Position numbers and translations under genes: made by a program
Notes under the pieces: model-generated
Told to the model about the DNA's origin: nothing
Database searches by the model: none
Seen by the model: the letters and a program-made list of their open reading frames with translations, nothing else
Assembly: GCA_903939845.1 (NCBI GenBank)
Contig: CAJAIJ010000020.1
Span: 54,240-118,239, forward strand
DNA length: 64,000 bases
Source of the DNA: an uncultured Solirubrobacterales bacterium
Lineage (GTDB): Bacteria > Actinomycetota > Thermoleophilia > Solirubrobacterales > 70-9
Direction: 5' to 3'
Part shown: positions 15,617-24,091 of the stretch, in pieces
How the letters are laid out: the number at the start of each line of letters is the position of its first letter
How positions within the stretch are numbered: position 1 is the stretch's first letter

Positions 15617-16609
15617 TCAGGACTCCCCCTCCCCGGCTTCCTCGGCCCCTTCGCCCTCGAGGTGGCGACCCGTCTTGGCCAGGAAGACGTCATCGAGCGT
15701 CGGCTCGTTCAGGACGAGGCTGGCCAGCTCGATACCTGCCGCATCGAACTCCCTGACGATCCCGCCGAGGTCGTCGATGCCGTGGTCGAGCCGCACCTCG
15801 ACCGCTCCCCGTCCGGTCGGGATGGGAGAGCCGAATCGGGAGAGCAGCGCTGCGGCCTCCTCCCGTCGGGCCTCGTCACGCGTCGAGATCTCGACGCTGG
15901 GCCTGCCGATCTCGCTCTTGAGCTCGGCCGGCGTTCCCTCGGCGACGATCCGTCCGTCATTGATGATCCCGACGCGATCGGCGAGCTGGTCCGCCTCCTC
16001 CAGATACTGGGTGGTGAGAAAGACCGTCACTCCCTGCTCGGCGGCGAGGCCACTCACCTCGTCCCAGAGAGAGGTCCTGCTCTGGGGGTCGAGACCGGTG
16101 GTCGGCTCGTCGAGAAAGAGGACCCGGGGACGATGGACCAGGGCAAGGGCGAGATCGAGCCGACGTTTCATCCCGCCTGAGTAGCCACCCACCTTCCGAT
16201 CGGCGGCCTCCGAGAGCCCGACCCGATCGATCAGTTCATCACCGCGGCTCTTGCGCTCGTCGTGAGGGAGGCCCTGCAGTGCGGTCTGGAGTCTCATGTG
16301 CTCCCGTGCGGTCAGATGCGGGTCGAGCGCGGCCTCCTGGAGGGCAGCACCGATCACCGATCTGACTTCGGGCCCCTGCTCGACGACGTCGAAACCCCCG
16401 ACACTGGCCCTCCCGGCCGTCGGGGGCAGGAGCGTCGTCAACATCAGGACGGTGGTCGACTTCCCGGCCCCGTTCGGACCGAGGAAGCCGTATATCTCTC
16501 CGGGTTCCACCCTCAGGTCTATGCCGTCCACGGCGCGAGGTCCATTCTTGAACTCGCGAACCAATCCCTCTGCTTCTATCGAGTTGTCTTCACCCATAGT
16601 CATGGTCAT
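15617..16609 (-). CDS. ABC-2 exporter ATPase, DrrA-like
   Basis: 330 residues. Walker A GPNGAGKSTT, signature YSGGMKRRLDLALAL, Walker B VLFLDEPTTGLDP and switch TTQYLEEADQLADR are all intact. The extra C-terminal 90 residues (from ELKSEIGRPSVEI) are the regulatory DUF4162-type tail of DrrA-like ATPases. The start is one of three in-frame ATGs (16609, 16603, 16597). A CATAAT hexamer at 16686-16681 on the same strand is a candidate -10. The gene heads the exporter operon and faces the oxoamine synthase gene. Confidence 0.9.
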   Translation of the reverse strand: MTMTMGEDNSIEAEGLVREFKNGPRAVDGIDLRVEPGEIYGFLGPNGAGKSTTVLMLTTLLPPTAGRASVGGFDVVEQGPEVRSVIGAALQEAALDPHLTAREHMRLQTALQGLPHDERKSRGDELIDRVGLSEAADRKVGGYSGGMKRRLDLALALVHRPRVLFLDEPTTGLDPQSRTSLWDEVSGLAAEQGVTVFLTTQYLEEADQLADRVGIINDGRIVAEGTPAELKSEIGRPSVEISTRDEARREEAAALLSRFGSPIPTGRGAVEVRLDHGIDDLGGIVREFDAAGIELASLVLNEPTLDDVFLAKTGRHLEGEGAEEAGEGES

Positions 16610-16747
16610 CTCTGGTCTCTGATCTCCGGACCACCCATCGCCCCACGGGCAGAACCGGAGCCTCGAAGAGTGACCGAAGGATTATGGCAGCGAGCCACTC
16701 CGGGCGAATCCGCACCGACTTCATCGGTTTTTGCCACACTTCGGGAC

Positions 16748-18001
16748 ATGAGCGAAACCGGCGTTGCTCCGATAGATCTGTTCGAAAAGGTCCGCAACCA
16801 CGACCGCAAGGAACAGCTGGAAGCGGCCGATGCGGCCGACCTGAACCCCTACTTTCGTCTGCTGACGTCGCAGGCCGGTCCCGTGGTCGAGATGGAGGGC
16901 CGCGAAACGATCATGCTCGGGTCCAACAACTACCTCGGCCTGACCGGAGACCCCAGGGTCAAGCAGGCGTCGGCCGAGGCGCTCGAGCAGTACGGAACGG
17001 GAGTGACCGGATCGAGACTCCTGAACGGAACCACCCCCCTTCATGTCGCCCTGGAGGAGGAGCTCGCGGACTGGATGGGCACCGAAGACGCGATCGTGTT
17101 CTCGACCGGCTACCAGTCGAACGTCGGCTGCCTCCAGGCCATCCTCGAGCCCTCGGACACCGTGATCTGCGACTCGGGCGATCACGCCTCGCTGCTGGAC
17201 GGATGCAAGCTGTCCGGAGCGAAGCTCAGACCCTTCCGGCACAACCAGATGGAGAAGCTCGAAAAGATGCTCCAGAGGGCCCAGGACGACGGGGGCGGCA
17301 TCCTGATCGTCGTCGACGGGGTCTACTCGATGGAGGGTGACGTCTGCAACCTGCCCAGTGTGGTCGAACTCGCCAACAGATACGGCGCCAGGCTGATGGT
17401 CGACGAGGCGCACGGAGTCGGTGTCCTCGGTGCCCGCGGGGCCGGAGCCACCGAGCTGTTCGGACTCGAGGATCAGGTCGATCTGAGGATGGGGACCTTC
17501 TCCAAGAGCCTCGCCTCCTGTGGAGGCTTCATCGCCGGCGATCGGGAAGTGGTCGACTACCTCAGGATTTCGTCCCGCTCCTTCATCTTCAGCGCCTCGG
17601 GAGTCCCGGCCTCGGTCGGGGCGGCCCTGGCGGCACTGAGGATCATCCGGACCGAAGGTCCGGCCCTGTTCGAGCGGCTGCTCTCGAATGCCGACTACCT
17701 GCGGGAGGGCCTGAAGAGCATCGGGCTCCGGGTCGTCGAACCGGGGCTGATGCCCGATGGCTCGGTGGCAACCACCCCGGTGGTACCCGTTGTGGTCGGC
17801 GACGACTGGAAGGCCGTGCTGCTCTGGAAGGCCCTGTTCGACGCCGGCGTCTACACCAATGTCGCCGTCCATCCGGCCGTCCCGCACGGAGGAGCACTTC
17901 TCAGGACCTCGCTCATGGCGACCCATGAGAAGGAGCAGCTCGACCGTGCGCTCGAGACGATCGGCCGGGTAGCGGCCGATTTCGACGGCCTGGTCGAGTA
18001 G
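16748..18001 (+). CDS. Alpha-oxoamine synthase, serine-palmitoyltransferase-like
   Basis: 417 residues, PLP-dependent enzyme that condenses an acyl-CoA with an amino acid. The PLP lysine is Lys253 in GTFSKSLASCGG; VDEAHGVGVLG and the Asp of LMVDEAH are the cofactor contacts. SNNYLGLTGDPRV, then YGTGVTGSRLLNGTTPLH and LEEELADWMG look more like serine palmitoyltransferase than like BioF or Kbl, which have different residues in the LNGT region. Sphingolipid, sulfonolipid or another aminoacyl lipid is therefore possible. There are no biotin or threonine genes nearby. I chose ATG 16748 because the conserved leader starts there; the frame is open far upstream. Confidence 0.85.
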   Translation: MSETGVAPIDLFEKVRNHDRKEQLEAADAADLNPYFRLLTSQAGPVVEMEGRETIMLGSNNYLGLTGDPRVKQASAEALEQYGTGVTGSRLLNGTTPLHVALEEELADWMGTEDAIVFSTGYQSNVGCLQAILEPSDTVICDSGDHASLLDGCKLSGAKLRPFRHNQMEKLEKMLQRAQDDGGGILIVVDGVYSMEGDVCNLPSVVELANRYGARLMVDEAHGVGVLGARGAGATELFGLEDQVDLRMGTFSKSLASCGGFIAGDREVVDYLRISSRSFIFSASGVPASVGAALAALRIIRTEGPALFERLLSNADYLREGLKSIGLRVVEPGLMPDGSVATTPVVPVVVGDDWKAVLLWKALFDAGVYTNVAVHPAVPHGGALLRTSLMATHEKEQLDRALETIGRVAADFDGLVE

Positions 18002-18308
18002 TCCCGCCTGCCATCGCTTCGAGTCCCTCCGGCGACCGGGGACGACTCCCCTGCCGATCCCCGGGATCGATGTCGCACCGTTGTCGAGCGTCCGAAATCC
18101 GGGCCGGATAGAAAGTTGCTGCTCTTAGCGAAAAACGGTGTTACTGCCTCGTTGACGATGCGCAACGCTGCCGTTAGGTTGCCGTGGACGCTGAGATTGC
18201 CGAGGCGGTCCGGCACCTAAGGAGAGCCGAAGGCCCAGGGAAAGTCCAATCGGACAGGGCTGGCAACTCGACACTTTTTCGAACGACCCCCCGATGGGAG
18301 GAGGACCC
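18002..18308 (+). other. Intergenic region, 307 bases
   Basis: No open frame that looks coding. It holds the terminator area of the oxoamine synthase gene, a strong consensus promoter at 18152-18180, and a 5' leader of about 120 bases for the mIHF gene that ends in a purine-rich ribosome site. No tRNA or riboswitch pattern seen. Confidence 0.6.
18152..18180 (+). promoter_or_regulatory. Consensus sigma-70-type promoter of the mIHF gene
   Basis: TTGACG (18152-18157), a 17-base spacer, then TAGGTT (18175-18180). This is one of the few promoters in the window with both a good -35 and a -10, and it drives a gene with a long leader and a Shine-Dalgarno site, unlike the leaderless genes around it. 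Confidence 0.65.
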
Positions 18309-18650
18309 TTGGAACCGACCACTGCGACCGCCACTGCGCCTGAAGACACCGGCACCGAGCGACCCCAACACCTCCAGGCCCTCGAGCGGGCCAACCGGGT
18401 CCGCCTCGCCAGAGCCTCTCTCAAGAGGGCCGTCGCAGGGGGCGAGATGAGTGCGTCAGGGGTGATTTCGGAATGTCCGTGGGAGGCCGAGAGCATGACC
18501 CTCTCGGAGCTGCTGAGAAGCCAGCCGCGATGGGGCAGGACCAGGACCCGGAAGCTGCTCAGCGCCCTGGGCCTGAGCGAGAACAAACGGCTGGACACCC
18601 TGACCGACCGGCAGCGGACCCTGCTGGTCGAGAAGCTCTCGAAGGCCTAG
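18309..18650 (+). CDS. mihF: Actinobacterial integration host factor (mIHF-type)
   Basis: 113 residues from a TTG start. Nucleoid-associated DNA-binding protein. The sequence LERANRVRLARASLKRAVAGGE, SMTLSELLRSQPRWGRTRTRKLL and LTDRQRTLLVEKL follows the mycobacterial and streptomycete mIHF pattern: a long helix and then a helix-two-turn-helix. GGAGGAGG ends 4 to 5 bases before the TTG at 18309, which is preferred over the ATG at 18294 because that ATG lies inside the ribosome site. The family is restricted to Actinomycetota, which supports the assignment of the organism. Confidence 0.85.
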   Translation: MEPTTATATAPEDTGTERPQHLQALERANRVRLARASLKRAVAGGEMSASGVISECPWEAESMTLSELLRSQPRWGRTRTRKLLSALGLSENKRLDTLTDRQRTLLVEKLSKA

Positions 18651-18662
18651 AGCCCGGGACCC

Positions 18663-19112
18663 CTACTTGATGCGGTAGCTCAGGCCGCCGCTTGCATTGA
18701 TGAAGGCCCTCCTGAGGAGGGCGAACATCAGCGCGAAGACGAATACGGCGATCGCAAGGCTGAATCGCACGTCGAGGCCGATCGCGAAGAAGGCCAGACA
18801 GGCCGAACCGACAGCTCCGACGAAGGCGATCAGAGTCGTGTGCGAGCGAAAGCCGGCGAAGTGTTCGCGAAGGGCCAGCTCCAGGCCTCCGACCGAGGCG
18901 ACCAGCAGGCCGCCCAGCAGAAGCGCCGGGCTACCGCTGAAGAGCCCGATCCCGATCATGACCAGACCGGCCATGACCGCGATCTCCATCAGCGGGAACT
19001 TTCCCCATGGGGCTTCCGGCCGTGCATTGCCGGGCGGGGAGCCCTTGCGGTCCCCCTTCCGGTCCTTGCCGGCCCGTTTACTGCTGGCCTTTTTGGCCGA
19101 CTTCCTGCCCAT
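18663..19112 (-). CDS. Small membrane protein ending the Mla-RND operon
   Basis: 149 residues. A very basic N-terminus (MGRKSAKKASSKRAGKDRK) leads to four hydrophobic segments from about residue 40, all of Ala, Leu, Gly and Val character; the end is FINASGGLSYRIK. It starts inside the 3' end of the thioredoxin-fold gene (35-base overlap), so it is the last gene of the six-gene operon. I do not recognise a family. The longer frame upstream to 19412 is only a shadow of the gene before it. Confidence 0.6.
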   Translation of the reverse strand: MGRKSAKKASSKRAGKDRKGDRKGSPPGNARPEAPWGKFPLMEIAVMAGLVMIGIGLFSGSPALLLGGLLVASVGGLELALREHFAGFRSHTTLIAFVGAVGSACLAFFAIGLDVRFSLAIAVFVFALMFALLRRAFINASGGLSYRIK

Positions 19113-19734
19113 CGATGAACGAGCGTACCTGTCGCGACAGCGTCCGGGTGTCGGTCTCGCCTGCTTCGGACCGTCTGAGCACCCTCTCACCGTCGATGAA
19201 CAGGAAGGTCGGGCATCCGCCCACGCGGTAGAGGTTGGACAGCGCACCGTCGCGATCGTGGCCGACATCGACCTGCCAACCGCGCTCCGCAACGATTTCC
19301 TCGACCGAGTCCCGATCATCACGGACGTTGATCGAGAGGAAGCCGGCCCGATCGCCGAACCGGCGTGCCACCCGGTCGAAGTCGTCCTGATAGTCGACGC
19401 AGGCCGAGGCACCCTTCGTGAACCAGAAGGAGATCACCAGTGGCTTGCCCCGGTAGTCGCAGACGGTGATTGCCCCCTCGACCCTGACCGCACAGGCTTC
19501 CCGACGATCTACATTGGCGTCGCCCTCCAGTTCGGAGCGCACGTCGGGAATGGCGAACGGCGGAGCCTTGCTTCCGATCCCCCAGTCACCGAGGCCCACC
19601 GTCCCCGAGTCCTCGCTCCTCAGAGCGTTTATCAGGGAGATTCCCAGGGCCGCTACGACGAGCACCCCGATCAGGGCGATGATCCCTGTTCGGCCCATTC
19701 CGTAGTCGGGCCTCTCCCGCCGCTTCCCCTTCAC
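19078..19734 (-). CDS. Membrane-anchored thioredoxin-fold protein lacking CXXC
   Basis: 218 residues. One N-terminal membrane helix (TGIIALIGVLVVAALGISL) and an external TlpA/thioredoxin-like domain: APPFAIPDVRSE, KPLVISFWFTKGASAC, then the cis-Pro loop GGCPTFLFIDGERV. The usual CXXC after the Trp is reduced to one Cys (GASAC); two further Cys lie upstream in EACAVRVEGAITVCDY and one precedes the cis-Pro. A standard dithiol mechanism is therefore not possible at the normal site. The GTG start overlaps the RND gene stop (GTGA). Its place in the operon suggests it acts on, or escorts, an exported partner of the RND protein. Confidence 0.78.
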   Translation of the reverse strand: MKGKRRERPDYGMGRTGIIALIGVLVVAALGISLINALRSEDSGTVGLGDWGIGSKAPPFAIPDVRSELEGDANVDRREACAVRVEGAITVCDYRGKPLVISFWFTKGASACVDYQDDFDRVARRFGDRAGFLSINVRDDRDSVEEIVAERGWQVDVGHDRDGALSNLYRVGGCPTFLFIDGERVLRRSEAGETDTRTLSRQVRSFIDGQEVGQKGQQ

Positions 19735-22223
19735 CGATCCGGTCTCCTCGCCTCGAGCACGAGCATCGCCGGAAGGACTGTCACGACGCCGACCAGGGCA
19801 ACTCCGAGATCCAGAACCGCGATCATCCCGAATTCCCGAAGGATCCCGACGTCGCTCGCTACGAGTGCCCCGAACCCCGCGATCGCGGTGATGCCCGAAG
19901 CCGCAACCGCCACCCCGGTCCGGCCGTAGGTCGACCTGAGGGCGGCCTCGGGACCCTGCCCTTCGCTCCTTTCCTGGCGATACCTAACTGCGAGGATCAC
20001 GCCGAACTCGGCCGCGATCGCGATCACCATCACGGCGAGAACGGCAGAGAGCGGGTTGAGCGGTATTCCGAGTCCGGCCACGACCAGCGAAGACCACCCG
20101 ACCGCGGCCACGACCGGCACCAGTGGGACGACCACCCGCGTGACGGAGCGCCAGAAAGCCATCAGGACGATCGCGACGGCGGCGATGGCGGCGAGGGCGA
20201 GCAGATACCGGTCACCCGCGAGCCTCTCCAGCGAGTCGGTTACGACCACGGGCAGACCTGCGAGCTCCGCCTCGACGCCCCGAGGTGGAGGCGTCGGACC
20301 GTCTGGCGAGATCGCCTCCCTGATGATCCCGATCGCCTCCTCCTGTCCTTCCACCGACGGCGACCTGAGCGAGAACGGGATCCGGGTGACCTCTGGAGAT
20401 CCGGCCCCGGAAAGGCCTTCCGGGACGATCGAGGCGAGCTCCACCGGCGGCAGCTCACCAAGTGCAGCCCCGATTCCTTCGCGGTTCAGGGTGCCCTCCC
20501 CGGTGGGGATGAAGTCAGGAATCGAGGGTCCGGGGCAGAGGAGCGCCCGCCGACACGACTCGTTCCCATCCTCCAGGTAACGGGATCGCTCGAGGATTTC
20601 GGTCCGGACCCGCCCGAGCCAGGCCACGACCTCGGGAGAAGCGACATCCGGGGACCTGACGATCAGGTCGACCTCTCCCGACGCGCCCGTTGCCTCCTCG
20701 GTCCGGGCAAAGTCGGCTACGGCGTCGCTGCGGGCCGGAAGGAGCTCCCTGACCGAGGTCGCAGACTCAGCAGTCGTCCCGACCACCCAGCCGCATCCGG
20801 CCACGACCAGAGCCAGTGCGACGACTCGCCCCGGCGCCATCAGGGCCAGCCCGAGGACCGACTTCACGGGTGTCGCGGCCCTGCCTCCGGGCCGAATCAC
20901 CCCGAGCAGAGGCTGGGGCACGGACCCGATCCCCCGGATCCCGAGCAACGCATAGGTGGCGAGAAAGACCAGAACGAGGGCCAGCGGGAGTCCGGCACCC
21001 AGCAGCAGCCCCAGGTCGGTGATGAGTGGATAACCCGAAAGGAACATCGAGGCGAACCCTGCCGCCGTCGCGAGACTGGCCGTGACCAGCATCGGGGTGC
21101 TCAGCATCGCCGCCTCATGAGCGACGGCTCCGGCCTCCCGGTCGCCCGCCGAGCTGCCGGATTCGTCGAATCTCGATTGGATCTGGATCGCGTAATCGAC
21201 CGACAGCCCGACCAGGATCGGCGCCGCAGCGAGGACCGCGAGGGAGAGCTCGCCACCGAGGAGCCCGAACAGTCCGGTCACCGATGTGACAGCGATTACC
21301 GAGACCAGCAGGGGCAGGAGCCTCCAGGCCGACCCCAGGAGGACCAAGAGGGCGATCGCCATGAGGATGAGGGCAACGGCGACGACCGTCGCGGTGCCGA
21401 CCCTGACCGGCCCGTCGAGATCCCCGAAGACCACCGGTGAGCCCGAGACGATGTACTCGACTCCCTCGGCCTGTGTGTCGGGATGGGTAGCGACCTGTCC
21501 GATCAGGTCGATCGCCTCCTCGCGTTCCCGGTCGGTCAGGTCGTTTCGAAGCCTGATGATCACCTGGGCGCTCTCGCGGTCCGGGAACACGTAGGAGAGT
21601 CTGGGCTTCGGCTGGCCTCTGCTCGCCCCCGGGCCGAAGACGACCCTGTCGACGAAGTCCCGGTCGCGGAGGCTCGGCGGGCTTACGAGTCCATATTCGA
21701 TCGCGACCTCGGCAAGCTGCTGGAGGAGGAGTTGCCGCTCTGCGGCCCGCGCGGGGTCACGGGGCAGTTCATCCAGTCGTCTGATCTGCTCCCGGTAGAC
21801 GCGCCCGATCCCTGCCACTGCCTGCCCGAGGAAGGTTGCAGGACCCGCGAATACCGCGACGGGATCGAGTCGGTCGATCCTCCTGCACAGCCGGAACAGC
21901 TCCCCCCTCCCCCTGCTCACGTTTCCGGCGAGGCAGGTCTCGAGCACGCTGAGCCGATCGAGAGCGTCGGCGTCGAGGATCCGATCCACCTCGCCCTGGG
22001 CGACGACCACGACCGGGTCCTGACCGAAGTCGCGTTCGGCCCGCTCGGTCGCCTTCCAGGCCTCCGTCTCGCGGTCGAACAGGGCGTCGGTGACAGGCTG
22101 CACCGGCATGCCGACGAGCCCCACCAGGGCGAGGCCGAGGATGACTGCGGTCAGGCCCAGAAAGGGCCACGGGGTGCCCGAGATCCTCCTCGCAGCGCTT
22201 GCTGCGATGCGCCCGATGGTCAA
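19731..22223 (-). CDS. RND/MMPL-type lipid exporter (HpnN-like)
   Basis: 830 residues, internally duplicated: each half has one helix, a large external domain and a bundle of five to six helices. The bundles include ILVGLSVDYAIQIQSRFDE in the first half and VMVIAIAAEFGVILAVRYR in the second, which is the usual RND signature with its buried acidic residue. Such proteins (MmpL, HpnN) move lipids or hopanoids out of the membrane, driven by the proton gradient. The TTG start overlaps the stop of the MlaF gene (TTGA), so ATPase and exporter are made together. External Cys (CRRALLCPG; CLAGN, LCRR) could be substrates of the thioredoxin-fold protein encoded next. The cargo is unknown. Confidence 0.85.
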   Translation of the reverse strand: MTIGRIAASAARRISGTPWPFLGLTAVILGLALVGLVGMPVQPVTDALFDRETEAWKATERAERDFGQDPVVVVAQGEVDRILDADALDRLSVLETCLAGNVSRGRGELFRLCRRIDRLDPVAVFAGPATFLGQAVAGIGRVYREQIRRLDELPRDPARAAERQLLLQQLAEVAIEYGLVSPPSLRDRDFVDRVVFGPGASRGQPKPRLSYVFPDRESAQVIIRLRNDLTDREREEAIDLIGQVATHPDTQAEGVEYIVSGSPVVFGDLDGPVRVGTATVVAVALILMAIALLVLLGSAWRLLPLLVSVIAVTSVTGLFGLLGGELSLAVLAAAPILVGLSVDYAIQIQSRFDESGSSAGDREAGAVAHEAAMLSTPMLVTASLATAAGFASMFLSGYPLITDLGLLLGAGLPLALVLVFLATYALLGIRGIGSVPQPLLGVIRPGGRAATPVKSVLGLALMAPGRVVALALVVAGCGWVVGTTAESATSVRELLPARSDAVADFARTEEATGASGEVDLIVRSPDVASPEVVAWLGRVRTEILERSRYLEDGNESCRRALLCPGPSIPDFIPTGEGTLNREGIGAALGELPPVELASIVPEGLSGAGSPEVTRIPFSLRSPSVEGQEEAIGIIREAISPDGPTPPPRGVEAELAGLPVVVTDSLERLAGDRYLLALAAIAAVAIVLMAFWRSVTRVVVPLVPVVAAVGWSSLVVAGLGIPLNPLSAVLAVMVIAIAAEFGVILAVRYRQERSEGQGPEAALRSTYGRTGVAVAASGITAIAGFGALVASDVGILREFGMIAVLDLGVALVGVVTVLPAMLVLEARRPDR

Positions 22224-23287
22224 TCCATTGCGAGCGGGCCGGTCACGTCAGCCCGGAGGAACTGGTGGACGAACTCGTTCTCCGATTCGAACAGCTCCTC
22301 CTTGGGCCCGCTCTCGACGATCCGGCCCTTCCACAGCACCGCAATGAAGTCGGCGATCCGGCGGGCAGTGCCGAGGTCGTGGCTGATCACGAGGTAGCAG
22401 CCGCCGCTCTCGGCGTGGACCTCTTTGATCAGCTCGCACAGAAGAGCGGTCCTGACCGGGTCGAGTCCGGAGTCAGGCTCGTCGAACATCACGATCTCGG
22501 GGTCCAGGACCAGGGCCCTGGCGAACCCGGCCCGTTTCCGCATTCCGCCCGACAGCTCGTTCGGCATCTTGTAGTGAGCCTCGCCGAGGCCGACCTCGCG
22601 AAGGCGCCTGGTGACGATCGACTCGATCTCCTCTTCGCCCTTGTCGGTGTGCTGCCGGAGCGGGAAGGCGACGTTGTCGTAGATGTTCATCGAACCGAAC
22701 AGTGCCCCGTCCTGGAACAGCAGGCCGAACTTCTTCCTGATCTCGAACAGTTCGTCGTCGCTCAAGGCCGGGATCGACTCGCCCTTGACCAGGACGTCGC
22801 CCGAGTCCGGGTAGAGCAGCCCGACGATGTGCTTGATCAAGACGCTCTTTCCGGTGCCCGACGGGCCGAGCACCATCGAGATCTGGTCGTCGGGCAGGCT
22901 GAGGTTCAGTCCGTTGAGGATCCTGGTGCGACCGAACTGCTTGACGACATCGATCACCTCGATCGCGTTGGTGCCACCGGCTTCGCGCTTGATGCCAGTG
23001 TGCCAACGGTATGGATCGGTGTCGCCGGGAGCCACGCCCGGGATCACGAAGTCGCGGCCGAGGACGGCCCCATCGGAGGCGACGAAGGCATCGCTCGATG
23101 AAGGTTCGGGCTCGGAAGCGACCGCGACATCGGTCGGGGTGTCCGAAGCCGAGGCCTCATCGACCGCCTCGATCTCCTCGGCGATCTCCTCTTCGGGACC
23201 GAGGTCGTCGAGCGCCTCGGCCAGCTCGGGCGAGAGCTCCGGCTCCTCACCCCCTGGAATCTCCTGCTCGTTTCCGGCGTCACTCAT
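22220..23287 (-). CDS. MlaF/MceG-like ABC ATPase with acidic N-terminal extension
   Basis: 355 residues. From residue 108 it is a normal MlaF: Walker A GPSGTGKSVLIK, Q-loop LLFQDGALFGSMNIYDNV, signature LSGGMRKRAGFARAL, Walker B IVMFDEPDSGLDP and switch SHDLGTARR. The DSGLDP and GALF features identify the Mla/Mce lipid-transport class. The first 105 residues have no counterpart in MlaF; they are strongly acidic (runs of Glu and Asp) with low complexity. The ATG is secure because AGGAGG lies 7 bases upstream, overlapping the stop of the second permease gene. Confidence 0.93.
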   Translation of the reverse strand: MSDAGNEQEIPGGEEPELSPELAEALDDLGPEEEIAEEIEAVDEASASDTPTDVAVASEPEPSSSDAFVASDGAVLGRDFVIPGVAPGDTDPYRWHTGIKREAGGTNAIEVIDVVKQFGRTRILNGLNLSLPDDQISMVLGPSGTGKSVLIKHIVGLLYPDSGDVLVKGESIPALSDDELFEIRKKFGLLFQDGALFGSMNIYDNVAFPLRQHTDKGEEEIESIVTRRLREVGLGEAHYKMPNELSGGMRKRAGFARALVLDPEIVMFDEPDSGLDPVRTALLCELIKEVHAESGGCYLVISHDLGTARRIADFIAVLWKGRIVESGPKEELFESENEFVHQFLRADVTGPLAMD

Positions 23288-23290
23288 GCC

Positions 23291-24091
23291 TCACCCTCCT
23301 ATCGGTGCGCGCGGGTTGGCGCCCCAGATCACAAGCGTGCCCAACATCCCGATGATGTGGACCATGACAATGTTTAGCACCATGGACTTCGCGGTTGCCG
23401 TACCTACCCCGACCGGCCCTCCCGAGGCCGTATAGCCGTAGTAACACCCGACCAGGACGATCACGGTCGCCATGGCCATGGCTTTCAATAACGAGAAGAA
23501 GACATCGGGTGGGTTCTGGAACATCCAGAAGATCAGCAGGTAGCCACCGGCCGAGACGTCTCCGATCTGTTCGACCACGACGATGTAGGAGGCGATGTAG
23601 CCGACCCCGATTGCCGCGATGTACATGAACGGAAGGGTCATGAAGGCACCCAGCATCCTGGTCGCGGCAAGGAACGTCACGGGCGGCACCCCCATGACTT
23701 CGAGGGCATCGATCTCGTCCGAGATCCTCATCGCCCCGAGCTCGGCCACGATTCCGGTTCCTACCTTGGCCGAGAGCATGTAGCCGAAGGCGTAGGGGAT
23801 GGCCTCTCGCAGGTTGCACCAGGCCGCGAACACGCCGGCGTAGGCGGGGGCTCCGACCGACCGGTTGAAGTAGGCGCCCTCGACGCCGCAGGTGAGCCCG
23901 ATCGTGAACACGAGGCCGAAGATCACGGCGGTCGAGCCGAGGATGAGGATGCCGGCCTGACGCAGGGCCTCCCCGAAGTAGGTGAAGACGCGACCGGAGA
24001 AGATCTGGCCCAGGACCATTCCCGAGAAGCGGGTGATCTCGCCGAGGGACTCGATCCAGTCGCGGGGAACTGTCAGCCAGGCGCTGCCCAT
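23291..24091 (-). CDS. MlaE/YrbE-type permease (second)
   Basis: 266 residues, MlaE family with five to six helices. The conserved MlaE block is visible as VGTGIVAELGAMRISDEIDALEVMGVPP, with the EIDALEVMG core that contacts the ATPase. The ATG shares a base with the stop of the first permease gene (TAATG). Actinobacterial Mce loci also carry two different YrbE proteins, so the pair most likely forms a heterodimer. No MCE-domain gene follows. Confidence 0.93.
   Translation of the reverse strand: MGSAWLTVPRDWIESLGEITRFSGMVLGQIFSGRVFTYFGEALRQAGILILGSTAVIFGLVFTIGLTCGVEGAYFNRSVGAPAYAGVFAAWCNLREAIPYAFGYMLSAKVGTGIVAELGAMRISDEIDALEVMGVPPVTFLAATRMLGAFMTLPFMYIAAIGVGYIASYIVVVEQIGDVSAGGYLLIFWMFQNPPDVFFSLLKAMAMATVIVLVGCYYGYTASGGPVGVGTATAKSMVLNIVMVHIIGMLGTLVIWGANPRAPIGG

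Noticed and set aside
18002..18308. tRNA or small RNA gene in the largest gaps (also 55341-55643)
   Set aside because: No cloverleaf arms or CCA-like end; both gaps are explained by promoters and leaders.
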